Source: Meiothermus sp. | GTDB taxonomy: Bacteria; Deinococcota; Deinococci; Deinococcales; Thermaceae | Assembly (NCBI RefSeq): GCF_025056915.1 | Contig: NZ_JANWVH010000004.1 | Coordinates: 1-63,165, forward strand | Reading direction: 5' to 3' | DNA length: 63,165 bases | Part shown: positions 1 through 13,022 of the stretch, piece by piece | How positions within the stretch are numbered: the stretch's first letter is position 1 | Layout of the letters: each line of letters begins with the position of its first letter | Notes under the pieces: model-generated | The model's input: the letters and a program-made list of their open reading frames with translations, nothing else | The model's database searches: none | What the model was told of the DNA's origin: nothing | Made by a program: the position numbers and the translations under genes

Positions 1-121
1 CAAGTTTCTGCGTTGCGTCTGGGCCAAGACGCATGTTTTCGAGTTTCCAGGCCGCCACTGTTCTGTTCAGAACCAGGTTTTCTCGAACTCGAGTGGCGCA
101 CAATCTGTGAAGAGCGCCCTA
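1..121 (-). repeat. MITE-like interspersed repeat, copy 1 (cut by window edge)
   Basis: Reverse-orientation copy of the element found seven more times in this window. It ends with the conserved terminal motif TGTGAAGAGCGC (one change) followed by TA. It contains the internal palindrome around GTTCTGAACAGAAC and the hairpin GCGTCT/AGACGC. The other end lies outside the window. No reading frame is conserved among the copies, so it is treated as non-coding. The stretch from 122 to 327 holds no gene, only a possible hairpin (GAGCTGG / CCAGCTC) near 167-188. Confidence 0.9.
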
Positions 122-327
122 AATAAGCCATTGACTGCGCCGATGTCGAAAACATTGAGGTATTCGGAGCTGGTTCTGGAGCCAGCTCTGGTCGGCGTGC
201 ATCCCGAATAAGCGTCTCCACGATTGGAATGTCAGCACAAAGGATGCCAACTCCTGTGGGAATTGCACTCCTTCAATCCCCCCGAGCATCCCCCATGCGC
301 TGGATGACCAGCTGACCCTGGCGCAGC

Positions 328-2781
328 TCAGGCCCTGGCCACAGGCTGCACCTTGCTTCGGCGAACCTTCTTGGGTGGGGCGGCAACGGTTCGGCGCTCG
401 AGGGCCGCCATGCCCCCGACCAGCGCCCAGTCCAGGGCCTCGTCCAGGGTCTCGGCAAAGTGGAAGGAAAGGTTCTGGCGCAAGTAGGCTGGAATGTCCG
501 AGAGGTCGGGTTGGTTCTGCTTCGGCAGAATCACCTCGCGGATGCCCGCCCGGCGCGCCCCCAACACCTTTTCCTTGACCCCTCCAATGGGCAGCACCCG
601 CCCGGTGAGGGTAATTTCGCCGGTCATGGAAACGTCGTTCCGCACCGGCACCTCGGCCAGAGCCGAGACCAGGGCGGCGGTGATGGCAATCCCCGCCGAG
701 GGGCCTTCCTTGGGCACCGCGCCCGCCGGCACGTGGATGTGCACATCGGAGTTATCGAACTTTTCGAGGGCAATCCCAAAGCGCTGGGCGTTCTTCTTGG
801 CATACGAAAGCGCCGCCCGCGCCGACTCTTTCATCACTTCACCGAGCTGCCCGGTCAGGATCAGGTTGCCCTTGCCCGGCATGGCCGAGACTTCAATGAA
901 CATGATGTCGCCCCCCACCGGGGTGTAGAACATGCCGGTTGCGACCCCTACCTGCGGGGTTCGGGCCTCGGACTCGGGCTGGAAGCGGGCCGGGCCCAGG
1001 TATTTTTCCAGGTCGCTATCGGTGATGCGAACACGCTTTTTGCCATGTTCCAGGATGGCCCGGGCCGACTTGCGCAACAAAGCCCCAATCTCCCGCTCGA
1101 GGTTGCGCACCCCGGCCTCGCGGGTGTAGTGGGTAATCAGGCGCATCAAGGCCGCTTCGCTGACCACCACCTGCTTCTCCTTCAGGCCGTTTTCCGCAAG
1201 CTGGCGGGGCAACAGGTAGCGCTTGGCAATCTCGAGCTTTTCCTGCTCGATGTAGCTGGTAAACTCAATCAGCTCCATGCGGTCAAACAGCGGCCCCGGA
1301 ATGTTCTCGGGGAAATTGGCCGTGCAGATGAAGAGCACCTCGCTCATGTCGAAGGGCACACCCAGGTAGTGGTCGGTGAACTCCTTGTTCTGCGCGGGGT
1401 CGAGAAGCTCGAGCAAGGCCGCGGCGGGGTCGCCCTGGTAGGAGGCACCCAGCTTGTCTACTTCGTCCAGCAAAATGACGGGGTTCTTACTGCCGGCCTG
1501 GCGCATCCCCTGGATGATGCGGCCCGGCATGGCCCCAATGTAGGTGCGGCGGTGTCCGCGGATGTCGGACTCGTCGCGGGCCCCTCCCAGCGAGATGCGG
1601 TGGTACTTGCGGCCCAGGCTCTTGGCGATGGACTTGGCAATGGAGGTCTTGCCCACCCCCGGCGGCCCTACAAAAAGCAGGATGGGCCCCTTGGAGACCT
1701 CCTCGAGGGGAATCTCGCCATTTTTCTGTCGCTCCAGCTTGAGCTTGCGAACCGCCAGGTACTCCAGCACCCGATCCTTGACCTTTTCCAGGCCGTAGTG
1801 ATCCTCATCCAGGATTCGCTTGGCCTCCTTGAGGTCAATCTGGTCTTCGGTGCGGGTATTCCAGGGAAGGTTGGTAATCCAGTCCAGGTAGGTGCGCACC
1901 ACGCTGGCCTCGGCGGAGTCGGGGTGCATCCGGGCAAAGCGCGATAGTTCCCGCTCCACCTCGCTCAACACGGCCTGGGGGAGCTTGAGGGCCGCAATTT
2001 TCTCGCGGAACTCCTCCACCTCCATCTCGCCCTCTTCACCGTGCAGCTCGCGCTGGATGGCCTTCATCTGCTCGCGCAGGTAGAACTCCCGCTGGTTCTT
2101 GTCGATTTCCTCCTTGACCTGCTGCTGGATGCGGCGCTGGGTCTCGATCAGGTCGAGCTCCGCGTCCAGCAGGATGGCGATGCGCTTGAGGCGATCCACC
2201 ACCGAGGGGGTCGCCAGGATTTGCTGCTTGTCCTCCAGTTTGAACTCGAGGTGGAAGGCGATGTAGTCGGCCAGCTGGGAGGGGTCCTCGAGGTTCATTA
2301 CGAACTGGGCCGCCTCCGGCGAGAGGTATTTGCCCTCCTTCAGCAGGTTCTCAAAACGTTCCTTAACCTCGCGGAACAGGGCCCGCACCTCGGTGGGCTT
2401 GCCCTCCACCTCGGGCAACCGCACCACGCGGGCCTCGAGGTAGCCATCGGCCCGACGGTACGCCTGAACCTGTACCCGGGCAAAGGCCTGCACCAGCATC
2501 TGCACCGAGCCGTCGGCGTTTTTGCGCATACGCAGGACATTGCAGGCCGTGCCCACCTCATACAGGTCGTCGGCGCCGGGCTCCTCGACTTCCTTGTCGC
2601 GCTGGCTCACAATCAGGATGACCCGCTCCTGGGCCACCGCGGCATCAATGGCCCGAATCGAGATCGGACGGCCTGCATCAATCGGCATGACCATACTCGG
2701 ATAAATCACCGAGCCCCGCACCGGGCAAACCGGCAGGGTATCGGGAAGGTGAGTATTGGGCTTATCGGTTCGTTCGCTCAT
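328..2781 (-). CDS. lon: ATP-dependent protease Lon (LonA type)
   Basis: Cytoplasmic AAA+ serine protease that unfolds and degrades damaged and regulatory proteins. The protein is 817 aa, the usual bacterial Lon length. Visible parts are an N-terminal substrate-binding LON domain (about 15-205), a coiled-coil linker (about 210-250), Walker A GPPGVGKT at 372-379, Walker B VILLDE at 435-440, and a C-terminal protease domain with catalytic Ser695 (EGPSAG) and Lys738. The spacing of 43 residues matches the known Ser-Lys dyad. An upstream in-frame extension exists but lacks Lon homology. The ATG at 2781 is preferred because it follows GGGGAA and starts the conserved N-terminus. The gene is divergent from the DUF1517 gene. 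Confidence 0.97.
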   Translation of the reverse strand: MSERTDKPNTHLPDTLPVCPVRGSVIYPSMVMPIDAGRPISIRAIDAAVAQERVILIVSQRDKEVEEPGADDLYEVGTACNVLRMRKNADGSVQMLVQAFARVQVQAYRRADGYLEARVVRLPEVEGKPTEVRALFREVKERFENLLKEGKYLSPEAAQFVMNLEDPSQLADYIAFHLEFKLEDKQQILATPSVVDRLKRIAILLDAELDLIETQRRIQQQVKEEIDKNQREFYLREQMKAIQRELHGEEGEMEVEEFREKIAALKLPQAVLSEVERELSRFARMHPDSAEASVVRTYLDWITNLPWNTRTEDQIDLKEAKRILDEDHYGLEKVKDRVLEYLAVRKLKLERQKNGEIPLEEVSKGPILLFVGPPGVGKTSIAKSIAKSLGRKYHRISLGGARDESDIRGHRRTYIGAMPGRIIQGMRQAGSKNPVILLDEVDKLGASYQGDPAAALLELLDPAQNKEFTDHYLGVPFDMSEVLFICTANFPENIPGPLFDRMELIEFTSYIEQEKLEIAKRYLLPRQLAENGLKEKQVVVSEAALMRLITHYTREAGVRNLEREIGALLRKSARAILEHGKKRVRITDSDLEKYLGPARFQPESEARTPQVGVATGMFYTPVGGDIMFIEVSAMPGKGNLILTGQLGEVMKESARAALSYAKKNAQRFGIALEKFDNSDVHIHVPAGAVPKEGPSAGIAITAALVSALAEVPVRNDVSMTGEITLTGRVLPIGGVKEKVLGARRAGIREVILPKQNQPDLSDIPAYLRQNLSFHFAETLDEALDWALVGGMAALERRTVAAPPKKVRRSKVQPVARA

Positions 2782-2930
2782 CGGGATTCCCCATCTGTTA
2801 GGCAAGTTTACAACCTGGAACTCTTCTAGCCGGAGGTGTGGTTGAGAAGCACAACGTGCCTGAATGAGTCTATCATTATCAAGTTTAGTGATTCTAGAAA
2901 TAGCAATGAGAACCTTCGACACAATAACGT

Positions 2931-3932
2931 ATGCTGATACTGATGAGATTTGCCGGGCTTTGGGTATTGCTGCTGCTGTGGGCGCTGGCCCCCTTGCCTG
3001 CCGAGACCGCGGGGATGCGCACGGCCTGGCCGGGTTTGAATTCCGCCCTGGCCCAGCGCAGCGGCGGCGGCGTGGGAGGCCGGGGTGGATTCTCGGCACC
3101 CCGCTCCCCCTCCATTCCCAGGGTCAATCCCTCGCCCTCGCCTTCCCTGCCCCTCCCAACCCCCCGGAGCTACCCCTCCTACCCCACCTACCCCCGCGAC
3201 TACTTTCCACCGGGTTATCCCACCTACCCCAGCACCCGCCCGCCCATCTACATCAATCCGGGCACCGGCTATGGGTTCGACCTGGTGGCCCTGCTCTTTA
3301 TTGGAGGCATCCTTCTGGTGAGCTTTTCCATGATTCGGGGACTGCAAAGGGCCGGAACCGACGGCGCTTTGGCCGGGGAGCCCGAGAGCACGGTAGCCCG
3401 GCTCCGGCTGGCCACCCTGTTCACCCCAGCGATGCAGGCCAGCCTGCGCCACATCGCCGAGGCCGCCGATACCGAGAGCGTGCGGGGTCTGGCCGACCTG
3501 ATGGACAACGCCGCAGTGCTGTTGTTGCGGGATCAGGCGGGCTGGCGGTTTGGGATGTATGAGGTGTGGACCGGCAGCCTCCAGAAAGCCGAGGGGCAGT
3601 TCGATGCCTGGATGACCGAGACCCGCTCGGAGTTTGTGGAGACCTACCGGCACTTTGAGGGCAGGGAGGTTGTGCAGGCCGGCTACCAGCCCAAAGCCGA
3701 GCCCGATGGTCGCTACATTCTGGTCACGCTGCTGCTGGCGGTGAGCGGAAGCCTGCCGCCTGTGCCCACCCCTCTGCGGCGTGAGGGAGCACGGCAGGCC
3801 CTGATGGCCCTGGCCTCCTCGAGTGCAACCAACACCCTGGCCGCCTACATCGCCTGGACGCCGGAAGCCGAAGGCGAAGCCCTCACCGAGCAGGACTTGC
3901 TGCTGGGGTGGCCCAGGCTCGAGCTCCTGTAA
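2931..3932 (+). CDS. DUF1517-like membrane protein
   Basis: Protein of 333 aa of unknown function, resembling the DUF1517 family known from cyanobacteria and plastids. It begins with a signal-anchor (about 5-25), followed by a Gly/Arg/Ser stretch ([16 protein letters not shown]) typical of that family and a long Pro/Tyr/Ser-rich low-complexity segment. A transmembrane helix lies near 120-140, followed by a globular C-terminal domain of about 190 residues. A second ATG five codons downstream (2946) is an equally good start, since neither has a clear Shine-Dalgarno sequence. It is transcribed away from lon. Family assignment is from overall architecture; function is not known. Confidence 0.75.
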   Translation: MLILMRFAGLWVLLLLWALAPLPAETAGMRTAWPGLNSALAQRSGGGVGGRGGFSAPRSPSIPRVNPSPSPSLPLPTPRSYPSYPTYPRDYFPPGYPTYPSTRPPIYINPGTGYGFDLVALLFIGGILLVSFSMIRGLQRAGTDGALAGEPESTVARLRLATLFTPAMQASLRHIAEAADTESVRGLADLMDNAAVLLLRDQAGWRFGMYEVWTGSLQKAEGQFDAWMTETRSEFVETYRHFEGREVVQAGYQPKAEPDGRYILVTLLLAVSGSLPPVPTPLRREGARQALMALASSSATNTLAAYIAWTPEAEGEALTEQDLLLGWPRLELL

Positions 3933-4108
3933 CTAAAGCTGGGGGTGCGCCCACCATGGCCGAATACCAGACCGCGCCTGGGGTGTATGGCAGGTGGGCT
4001 ACCGTAAGTCTGGATGGGCTGTGAAGCCGCCGAACGAACGCCTGAAAAGCCGCGGGGTTTTTGCGGAAGCCGCACCAGCAAAGCGTGCTCTGGACGGCCA
4101 CGTACCGC

Positions 4109-4128
4109 AAAAACCTGGCCCCCCAGGT
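4109..4128 (-). terminator. Rho-independent terminator of the peroxiredoxin gene
   Basis: On the minus strand a 6-bp stem ACCTGG/CCAGGT with a GGGG loop is followed by TTTTTG. It starts at the peroxiredoxin stop codon. Confidence 0.7.
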
Positions 4129-4598
4129 CACACGGACAACGCCTTGACCGCAGCGACCACCTCTTCGTACGGGGGTTCCTGGGCCGGCACCTCGGCCACC
4201 CAGGCCCAGGCAATGCGGCCCGTAGCGTCCACCACGTAGGCGGCCCGTTGCGAAAAGCCCGGCAGGCCGCGCAGGCTGATCTCGAGCCCAAAAGCGCGGG
4301 TGGCTTCCCGGTTGTAGTCGGATAGCAGCGGAAACGCCAGCCCAAGCGCCCTGGCGTAGGCCCCCAGGGTCCAGGGGGTGTCCACGCTGAGGCCATAAAC
4401 CTCTACCCCCAGTTGGTTATACTCGGCCAGGCCGTCGCGAAAGGTACACAGCTCCTTCTCGCAAACACGGGTGTGGGCCGCCGGGAAGAACAACAGCACA
4501 GCAGGCTTGTTCTGCACCAGTTGTGCCAGCGAGACGGCTTCCGCCGAGGTGTTGTAAACGGTGACATTGGGCAGTGAGTCTCCAAGCTGAATCGCCAT
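4128..4598 (-). CDS. Peroxiredoxin (AhpC/TSA family, BCP-like)
   Basis: Thiol peroxidase of 156 aa that should reduce hydrogen peroxide or organic peroxides in the cytoplasm. The thioredoxin-fold motif PxxxTxxC is present as P39-A-A-H-T43-R-V-C46, with C46 as peroxidatic cysteine. C51, five residues later, is spaced like the resolving cysteine of atypical 2-Cys BCP enzymes. The conserved active-site Arg is probably R110-118 region (not resolved by eye). The ATG at 4598 follows GGGGTG. A long upstream in-frame extension was rejected because it has no homology. It is a single-gene unit with its own terminator. BCP versus AhpE-like subfamily is not settled. Confidence 0.88.
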   Translation of the reverse strand: MAIQLGDSLPNVTVYNTSAEAVSLAQLVQNKPAVLLFFPAAHTRVCEKELCTFRDGLAEYNQLGVEVYGLSVDTPWTLGAYARALGLAFPLLSDYNREATRAFGLEISLRGLPGFSQRAAYVVDATGRIAWAWVAEVPAQEPPYEEVVAAVKALSV

Positions 4599-4930
4599 AA
4601 CACCCCAAAGATAAACCAACGCGCCGGGTTGTGCGTCCAAAAATCGGGCAGGCAGGAGAAGGACACTCTTGCAGGGTGTCTTGCAAGAGCACTGGCCCAC
4701 ACGAGCGGTCGGGATGATGCAAGGCTGGGAATGCCCGGCTCCGCACCGGCGTATCGGGCGACATGGAAGGGTGCTGATGGCCCAGTGGGGGGGGTGAGTC
4801 TGGAACCAAGCGAAGCCGTTGGTTGGAGCCGATGCACGAACAGGAAGGCCAGGGGGCAGTGGCATATGGGCGAAAGCGGTGTCATCCCAAAGTCATGGCC
4901 GCCGAAAGTGCTGGATGCTAGGCTGGTCTC
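4599..4930. other. Divergent intergenic region, prx / CHAD gene
   Basis: No gene is supported in these 332 bases. A perfect 8-bp inverted repeat CTCTTGCA/TGCAAGAG lies at 4666-4689. It overlaps a competing stem GACAC/GTGTC, so two mutually exclusive hairpins can be drawn. A TAGGCT -10 box sits six bases before the CHAD start codon. Confidence 0.5.
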
Positions 4931-5641
4931 ATGTCGGCCATCGGTCTGAAACCCTGGCTCCAGCACCTGCTCGACCATCTGCCCATGGCCCGAGCAGGCC
5001 ACGACCCCGAGGGTGTGCATCAGGTGCGGGTGGCGGTACGCCGCTTGCGGGTGTGGCTGCGGCTGGCCGGAATGCGCGTGCTCGAGGACGACCTGGCCTG
5101 GTTGGTGCGAGCAGCGGGCCAGGTGCGCGATTTGGAAGTCTTGCTGCAACACCCCCACCTGCCCAGGGCTTTTCAAACCTGGGGTGAGCTTCGACTCAAA
5201 GAGGCCCGCCAGGCCTTCGTTCCCCTGCTGGAATCCCCCCGGCTGGCCGGTCTTTTGCAGGGCCTCTCCGTTTTGCCCCCGCTCGACCCAAAAGAGGCCG
5301 AGTCCCGGCTTCCACGCTTTGTGCAACAGGTCGAGCGCCGGGCCCAGGCGTGGCGTAACGAAGACAGCCTCGAGCACCTGCACGCTCTGCGTCGGGCGCT
5401 GCGGCGGTTGCGCTATGCGCTGGAGTGGCTCGAGCGAGACAGCGACCCCGTGAAGGCCCTTCAGGAGATTTTTGGACAGGTTGGCGATCTGAGTTTTACC
5501 CTGAATTACCTGTCAGCCTTCGAGGCCGAAGGAGGCCGGGCACCTGCCCGCTACCGCAAGCACCTCGAGGCCCAGCTTACCGAGGCCCTCGAGGCCGCCA
5601 AGCAGGCCTGGAACCACCATCAAGGCCGTCTGCGGCCCTGA
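4931..5641 (+). CDS. CHAD domain protein
   Basis: Protein of 236 aa made almost entirely of one CHAD (conserved histidine alpha-helical) domain. CHAD domains bind inorganic polyphosphate through conserved His and basic residues. The signature HQVRVAVRRLRVW lies near residues 29-41, and a second basic helical repeat (LHALRRALRRLRYALEWL) lies near 150-167, matching the internal two-fold repeat of the family. No CYTH or polyphosphate kinase gene adjoins it. The ATG is preceded by TAGGCT with a 6-base gap, so initiation is likely leaderless. Polyphosphate binding is inferred from the family. Confidence 0.88.
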   Translation: MSAIGLKPWLQHLLDHLPMARAGHDPEGVHQVRVAVRRLRVWLRLAGMRVLEDDLAWLVRAAGQVRDLEVLLQHPHLPRAFQTWGELRLKEARQAFVPLLESPRLAGLLQGLSVLPPLDPKEAESRLPRFVQQVERRAQAWRNEDSLEHLHALRRALRRLRYALEWLERDSDPVKALQEIFGQVGDLSFTLNYLSAFEAEGGRAPARYRKHLEAQLTEALEAAKQAWNHHQGRLRP

Positions 5642-5715
5642 GTTGGGCGCGCACCATTCCAAGAGCAAGCCAGGTCCAATGGCACAGGCTTCCCCGCGCT
5701 TCTGTTTTCCAACCC

Positions 5716-5854
5716 AGAGCGCTCTTCACATATGATGAGCCACTCGAGTTCGAGAAAGCCTGGTTCTGAACAGAACAGGGGCCGCGAAAACATGCGCCTC
5801 GGCCCAGGCGCATTCTCGTTTTGGTGGGCGGCCACGTCTGTAAAGAGCGCGATA
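5716..5854 (+). repeat. MITE-like interspersed repeat, copy 2
   Basis: 139-bp copy starting 75 bp after the CHAD gene. The left end is AGAGCGCTCTTCACA and the right end TGTAAAGAGCGCGATA, so one base differs within the 12-bp terminal repeat. It belongs to the medium-length form that lacks the segment around CAGACACTTGTCC. The left TA flank is CA here. Confidence 0.92.
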
Positions 5855-6006
5855 AGCGGTCGCTGGAATAGACCTCCACCCCACCGCGACCAAGCGAGGG
5901 CATGTCCTCCCTGCGCACAAAGCAAAACCCAGCCCCCTTCAAGATGGCGAGCAGAGCGAATCTCGCTGGGGTTGGCCGAACCAAGTCCAAACGGGCCAGG
6001 AGGCGC

Positions 6007-6035
6007 AAAAAAAGCCGGGGGGATTCCTCCGGCTT
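6007..6035 (-). terminator. Terminator of the rpsT-thx operon
   Basis: On the minus strand a GC-rich stem (AGCCGGAGG / CCCCCCGGCT with a short AAT-containing loop) is followed by seven T residues. It lies 16 bases after the thx stop codon. Confidence 0.85.
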
Positions 6036-6050
6036 GCCCTGAAGCGGTGC

Positions 6051-6131
6051 TTACTTCTTGCGGGGACGGTATTTGCCGTGGGTTCCGCGGAAAATTTTTC
6101 CACGGCGGGTGCGACGATCACCTTTTCCCAT
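6051..6131 (-). CDS. thx: 30S ribosomal protein Thx (bTHX)
   Basis: Tiny 26-aa basic peptide beginning MGKGDRRTRRGKIFRG and ending in HGKYRPRKK. It is nearly identical to the Thx protein of Thermus 30S subunits, which lies in a cavity at the top of the 30S head and stabilises the RNA there. The start codon lies nine bases after the rpsT stop, and an AGGAG Shine-Dalgarno sequence overlaps that stop codon, so the two genes are translated from one mRNA. A strong terminator follows. Too short for many gene finders, but the match is unmistakable. It is also called rpsU in some Thermus annotations. Confidence 0.96.
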   Translation of the reverse strand: MGKGDRRTRRGKIFRGTHGKYRPRKK

Positions 6132-6140
6132 GCTCGACTC

Positions 6141-6434
6141 CTAGGCTTTGGCTCCAGCCAGAAGCTGGTGAACCTTGCTCATCAGGCGCGACTTCCGGCG
6201 GCTGGCCGCATTCTTGTGTAGGGTTGAGCCTTTGGCCGCTTTGTCAATCAGGCTTTCGGCGTAGCGCATAACCCGGGTGGCCTCGGTCGCGTTGCCTTCC
6301 TTGGCCAGGGCTACGGCCTTCTTGCTGATGGTCTTGATGGTGGACATCTTGGCTTTGTTGCGGGCGCGACGCTTGAGCGACTGACGGTGGCGCTTGATGG
6401 CCGAGGGGTTGCGAGCGGTTTTTTTCTGTGCCAT
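6141..6434 (-). CDS. rpsT: 30S ribosomal protein S20 (bS20)
   Basis: Primary 16S rRNA-binding protein of 97 aa, rich in Lys, Arg and Ala and predicted to be all helical, as is usual for S20. It starts [19 protein letters not shown], with the conserved basic N-terminus. The ATG at 6434 has a GGAG Shine-Dalgarno eight bases upstream. The ATG four codons earlier lacks one and would add non-conserved residues. It is the first gene of a two-gene operon with thx. Confidence 0.97.
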   Translation of the reverse strand: MAQKKTARNPSAIKRHRQSLKRRARNKAKMSTIKTISKKAVALAKEGNATEATRVMRYAESLIDKAAKGSTLHKNAASRRKSRLMSKVHQLLAGAKA

Positions 6435-6535
6435 AGTTCTCCACAATTGCCATGGATGGGCTGCGACGAAAAAAGGCAGCCTCGAGGCAAACCGCTCACA
6501 AGTCTAGCATATGTGCGGCGGCTATGCCTAGACCC

Positions 6536-6919
6536 TCAGAATTCGTTGCGAGCCGCTACCCAGTCCATACGCACCTGACCCCGCGCATCCTTGAAACGGA
6601 ACACCACATCGTACAGGTTGGCATCGGCGGGGTAGCGAATTTCCTCGGCAAAGCGCCCCTGGTAGCGCTTGATCAGGCCGGGGCTGCTCTGGCCCGTGCG
6701 CCGAACCTCGACCTCGAAATGCCCCTGGCGCAAATCGCCGCTTACGGTCACCTTAATGAAAGCCCGAATGCCGGTGGCCCGAATCTGGTTGCGGGTTTCG
6801 CCGGTGTAGTTCCAGTAGTAAACCGGCGTAAAAGGCGCGTAGCCGATGGCCAGACCAAATCGCTCGGCGTAAAAGTACACCCCACCTGCAATCAGGGCCA
6901 GGAATAAAAGGGTTCGCAC
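6536..6919 (-). CDS. Membrane-anchored protein of unknown function
   Basis: About 127 aa. It has an N-terminal signal-anchor (RTLLFLALIAGGVYFYAERF) followed by a roughly 95-residue domain with alternating hydrophobic beta-strand-like segments (for example KVTVSGDLRQGHFEVEV, LYDVVFRF). I do not recognise the family. The GTG at 6919 is chosen because a TATACT -10 box lies six bases upstream. The longer in-frame extension runs into the tyrS promoter region and has no protein-like character. It is divergent from tyrS. Confidence 0.65.
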   Translation of the reverse strand: MRTLLFLALIAGGVYFYAERFGLAIGYAPFTPVYYWNYTGETRNQIRATGIRAFIKVTVSGDLRQGHFEVEVRRTGQSSPGLIKRYQGRFAEEIRYPADANLYDVVFRFKDARGQVRMDWVAARNEF

Positions 6920-6925
6920 CCCCCA

Positions 6926-6931
6926 AGTATA
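6926..6931 (-). promoter_or_regulatory. -10 box TATACT, leaderless promoter
   Basis: TATACT on the minus strand, six bases (TGGGGG) before the GTG start at 6919. Nearly the same string precedes tyrS on the other strand. Confidence 0.55.
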
Positions 6932-7100
6932 AAGCAAGTCCGGTTCGGTGACGGGGGCCACCCTGTCGTATCTACTGCGCCTTTTCCCCTCCTGGTTGCG
7001 AAGCCCGGTGCAGGGAACAAAAGCCGTTCTGAGGGATGGAAGATTGAGCAAACTGCATTTTGGGTTGCCCAGCCACCTGGATAAGTGTTGCAGGCCCTGA

Positions 7101-9022
<1,922 letters not shown>

Positions 9023-9026
9023 GCCC

Positions 9027-10019
9027 CTACAACCCCCCCAGGTATGGCAGCAAAGCCTGCAAATCGGCCTCGCTGAGGGGAATCGCCGGCATCTGACCCC
9101 GGCCCTTGAGGATGATTTCCCGCAGAGCCTCCGGCACTTTTCGGATGGGGTTGCCCTGCAAGCGGGGGCCGGTGCCTCCCTGGGCCTGGGCGCCGTGACA
9201 GGCCGCGCAGTGGGCCAGGTACACCTGCCGACCTCTGGAGGTAGCGGTCTGCTGCTCTTTGGCGGTCTGAATCAGGTTCAGCACCTGCTGCCGGGCCTCG
9301 CCTCCGGCCTTCAGGTAGCCCTCCCAGGCCACAATGGCCTCGGCAGGGCGGCCCAGTTGAAAGTAGGCGTTGCCCAGGAACAACCAGCCCTCTGCTACAT
9401 CGGGCTCGGCCCGCACGGCCAGCTCGAGGGCCTGCACCCCTTCCTGGGGCCGCCCGCTCATGAAGAGCAGCACGCCAATGCGCCGCACCGCACGGGGGTT
9501 GCGGGGCTCGAGCTCAACCACCTTCAGGTAACCCTGCACCGCCCGCTCAAAGTCTTGCAGCTCGTAGGCCTTGTCGGCGTAGGCCAGCCAGTCGGCAGCC
9601 TGGCCGCTCTGCTCGGCCCGGCGCTGTAGGTTGCCCAGCTCGCGGGCCTCGTTGCGGCTGGTGATGATGGTCTCGCCGGGCAGCCTGGGCACCGTGTAGG
9701 CCCAAAGCCCCACCCCCAGGGCGACCAGGCTCAGCGCGACAGCCCCCAGCGTGACCGGGCTCAGGCGGCGGGGTGGGGGTACGGGGTTTTCCCCCAGCTC
9801 GGCCAGCTGACGCTCGAGCCGCACCGCCTGGGCCAAGAGGCGCTTGCGCTCCTCCCCTTCGGCTTCCTGGGCCAGCGATTTGAGCACCCCCAGCTCGGCC
9901 CGCAGCTCCTCCGGGCGCGGGCTTTCGGGAAAGGGCTGGGCCTGGCGAAAGAAGGGCAGGAGGGCATAGGCCAGGGCCAGCAGCAGAAGCAGGGCAAGAA
10001 AAAGGTAAGCCAGTATCAT
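9027..10019 (-). CDS. CcmI-like TPR protein fused to a class I cytochrome c domain
   Basis: 330 aa. Residues 1-23 form a membrane helix and a coiled-coil region (about 35-78) follows. A second membrane helix lies at about 88-108, as in CcmI, then two to three TPR repeats (about 140-245). The C-terminus is a small monohaem cytochrome c domain with C271-A-A-C274-H275 and likely axial Met310. The N-terminal part resembles CcmI/NrfG apocytochrome chaperones, and the cytochrome domain is an unusual addition. The ATG overlaps the ccmH stop by four bases (ATGA), so translation is coupled. Role in presenting apocytochromes to CcmF/CcmH is inferred. Confidence 0.88.
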   Translation of the reverse strand: MILAYLFLALLLLLALAYALLPFFRQAQPFPESPRPEELRAELGVLKSLAQEAEGEERKRLLAQAVRLERQLAELGENPVPPPRRLSPVTLGAVALSLVALGVGLWAYTVPRLPGETIITSRNEARELGNLQRRAEQSGQAADWLAYADKAYELQDFERAVQGYLKVVELEPRNPRAVRRIGVLLFMSGRPQEGVQALELAVRAEPDVAEGWLFLGNAYFQLGRPAEAIVAWEGYLKAGGEARQQVLNLIQTAKEQQTATSRGRQVYLAHCAACHGAQAQGGTGPRLQGNPIRKVPEALREIILKGRGQMPAIPLSEADLQALLPYLGGL

Positions 10020-10483
10020 GGTTTTCTCGAAAGCTCGGCCTCGAGGCGGGCGATTTCCTCCTCGGAGACCTCGGCCATGGCGGTCTGGGCGCGGGCTCGA
10101 GTCCGTGCCAGGTAGCGCCAGAGGCCATAGCCCAGCAAGCCCAGGCCCAGCAGGGGCGAGAGCCAGACCCACAGGGTCAGGCCCCGGGCGGGCGGTTCGT
10201 ACAGAATCCAGTCGCCGTAGCGCTCCACAAAAAACTGCCGAATCTCGGCCTCGCTTCTGCCCTGGGCCAGCTGCTCGGCGATAATCCGCCGCATCTCTAC
10301 CGCAATGCCCGCATTGGACTCCGCCGCCGACTCCCCCTGGCAGACCGGGCAGCGCAGCTCACGGGCAATTTCAAAGACCCTGGGGGAGAAGTCGGGGGGC
10401 GGGGTGTTGGGGGTGGGCTGGGCCAGGGAGATAGCCCAAAGCCAGAGGCCCAAAACCAGAACCAGCCACCTGCTGCCCCTCAC
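10016..10483 (-). CDS. ccmH: Cytochrome c maturation protein CcmH
   Basis: 155-aa periplasmic thiol-disulfide protein that reduces the CXXCH motif of apocytochromes before haem ligation. It has an N-terminal signal helix (about 5-21), the diagnostic LRCPVCQ motif with C45 and C48, a three-helix bundle, and a C-terminal membrane anchor (about 103-122). It overlaps the downstream TPR-cytochrome gene and the upstream ccmG by four bases each. Confidence 0.95.
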   Translation of the reverse strand: MRGSRWLVLVLGLWLWAISLAQPTPNTPPPDFSPRVFEIARELRCPVCQGESAAESNAGIAVEMRRIIAEQLAQGRSEAEIRQFFVERYGDWILYEPPARGLTLWVWLSPLLGLGLLGYGLWRYLARTRARAQTAMAEVSEEEIARLEAELSRKP

Positions 10484-11004
10484 TGCAACACCTGCCTCAG
10501 ATACCCCTGCAACTGAGCCTCGCTCAGCTCGCCGGCGTGGCGGGCCAGCACGGTGCCGTTGCGGTCAATCACGAAGGTCTCGGGTACGCCGTAGTAGCCG
10601 TACTCGATGCCGATGCGGCCCCGGCCATCGTAAACGCTGGGAAAGGTCAGGCCGTACTGCCGCACAAACTTCAAAGCCTCGCTCTCCCTGTCCTGCACGT
10701 TGACCCCCAGAATCAGCACCTGGTCTTGGTACTGCCGGTGAAAGCGCTCCAAGAGCGGGGCCTCGGTGCGGCAGGGAATGCACCAGCTGGCCCAGATGTT
10801 GAGCAAAACGGGCTTGCCCAGGCCCTCCTTGACCCCCATCTCGGGGCCATACCGGGCGCGGTAGGGCTCCAGCAGGGGCAGGCTGAAACTGGGGGCCGGT
10901 TTGCCCACCAGCACCGACTTAAGCTCGTTGGGGTTGGGGCGCTGCATCCCCCAGTAAAAAAGCCCCCCCAACAGCAACACCCAGACTGGCCAGAACCTAA
11001 GCAC
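10480..11004 (-). CDS. ccmG: Thiol-disulfide oxidoreductase CcmG/DsbE/ResA type
   Basis: 174-aa membrane-anchored thioredoxin-fold protein. An N-terminal helix (about 4-20) tethers it to the outer face of the membrane. The active site is W74-C75-I-P-C78, and the cis-proline loop is seen in GVPETFVID. In system I it supplies reductant to CcmH and apocytochrome c. The start overlaps no other gene; ccmF ends ten bases upstream. CcmG and ResA are close relatives, and the ccm context decides for CcmG. Confidence 0.92.
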   Translation of the reverse strand: MLRFWPVWVLLLGGLFYWGMQRPNPNELKSVLVGKPAPSFSLPLLEPYRARYGPEMGVKEGLGKPVLLNIWASWCIPCRTEAPLLERFHRQYQDQVLILGVNVQDRESEALKFVRQYGLTFPSVYDGRGRIGIEYGYYGVPETFVIDRNGTVLARHAGELSEAQLQGYLRQVLQ

Positions 11005-11014
11005 CCGCCACCCC

Positions 11015-13006
<1,992 letters not shown>

Positions 13007-13022
13007 GCAAACCTCCGCGCCG

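Noticed and set aside
460-1947. Long plus-strand open frame opposite lon
   Set aside because: It lies wholly opposite a clear Lon coding sequence. It is a by-product of high GC content and has no protein family character.
5732-6271. Reading frame through repeat copy 2 with SHSSSRKPGSEQN, similar to frames in copies 3, 5 and 6
   Set aside because: The frames agree only because the DNA repeats. They start and stop at different places, and the short and medium forms destroy them, so there is no evidence of protein coding.
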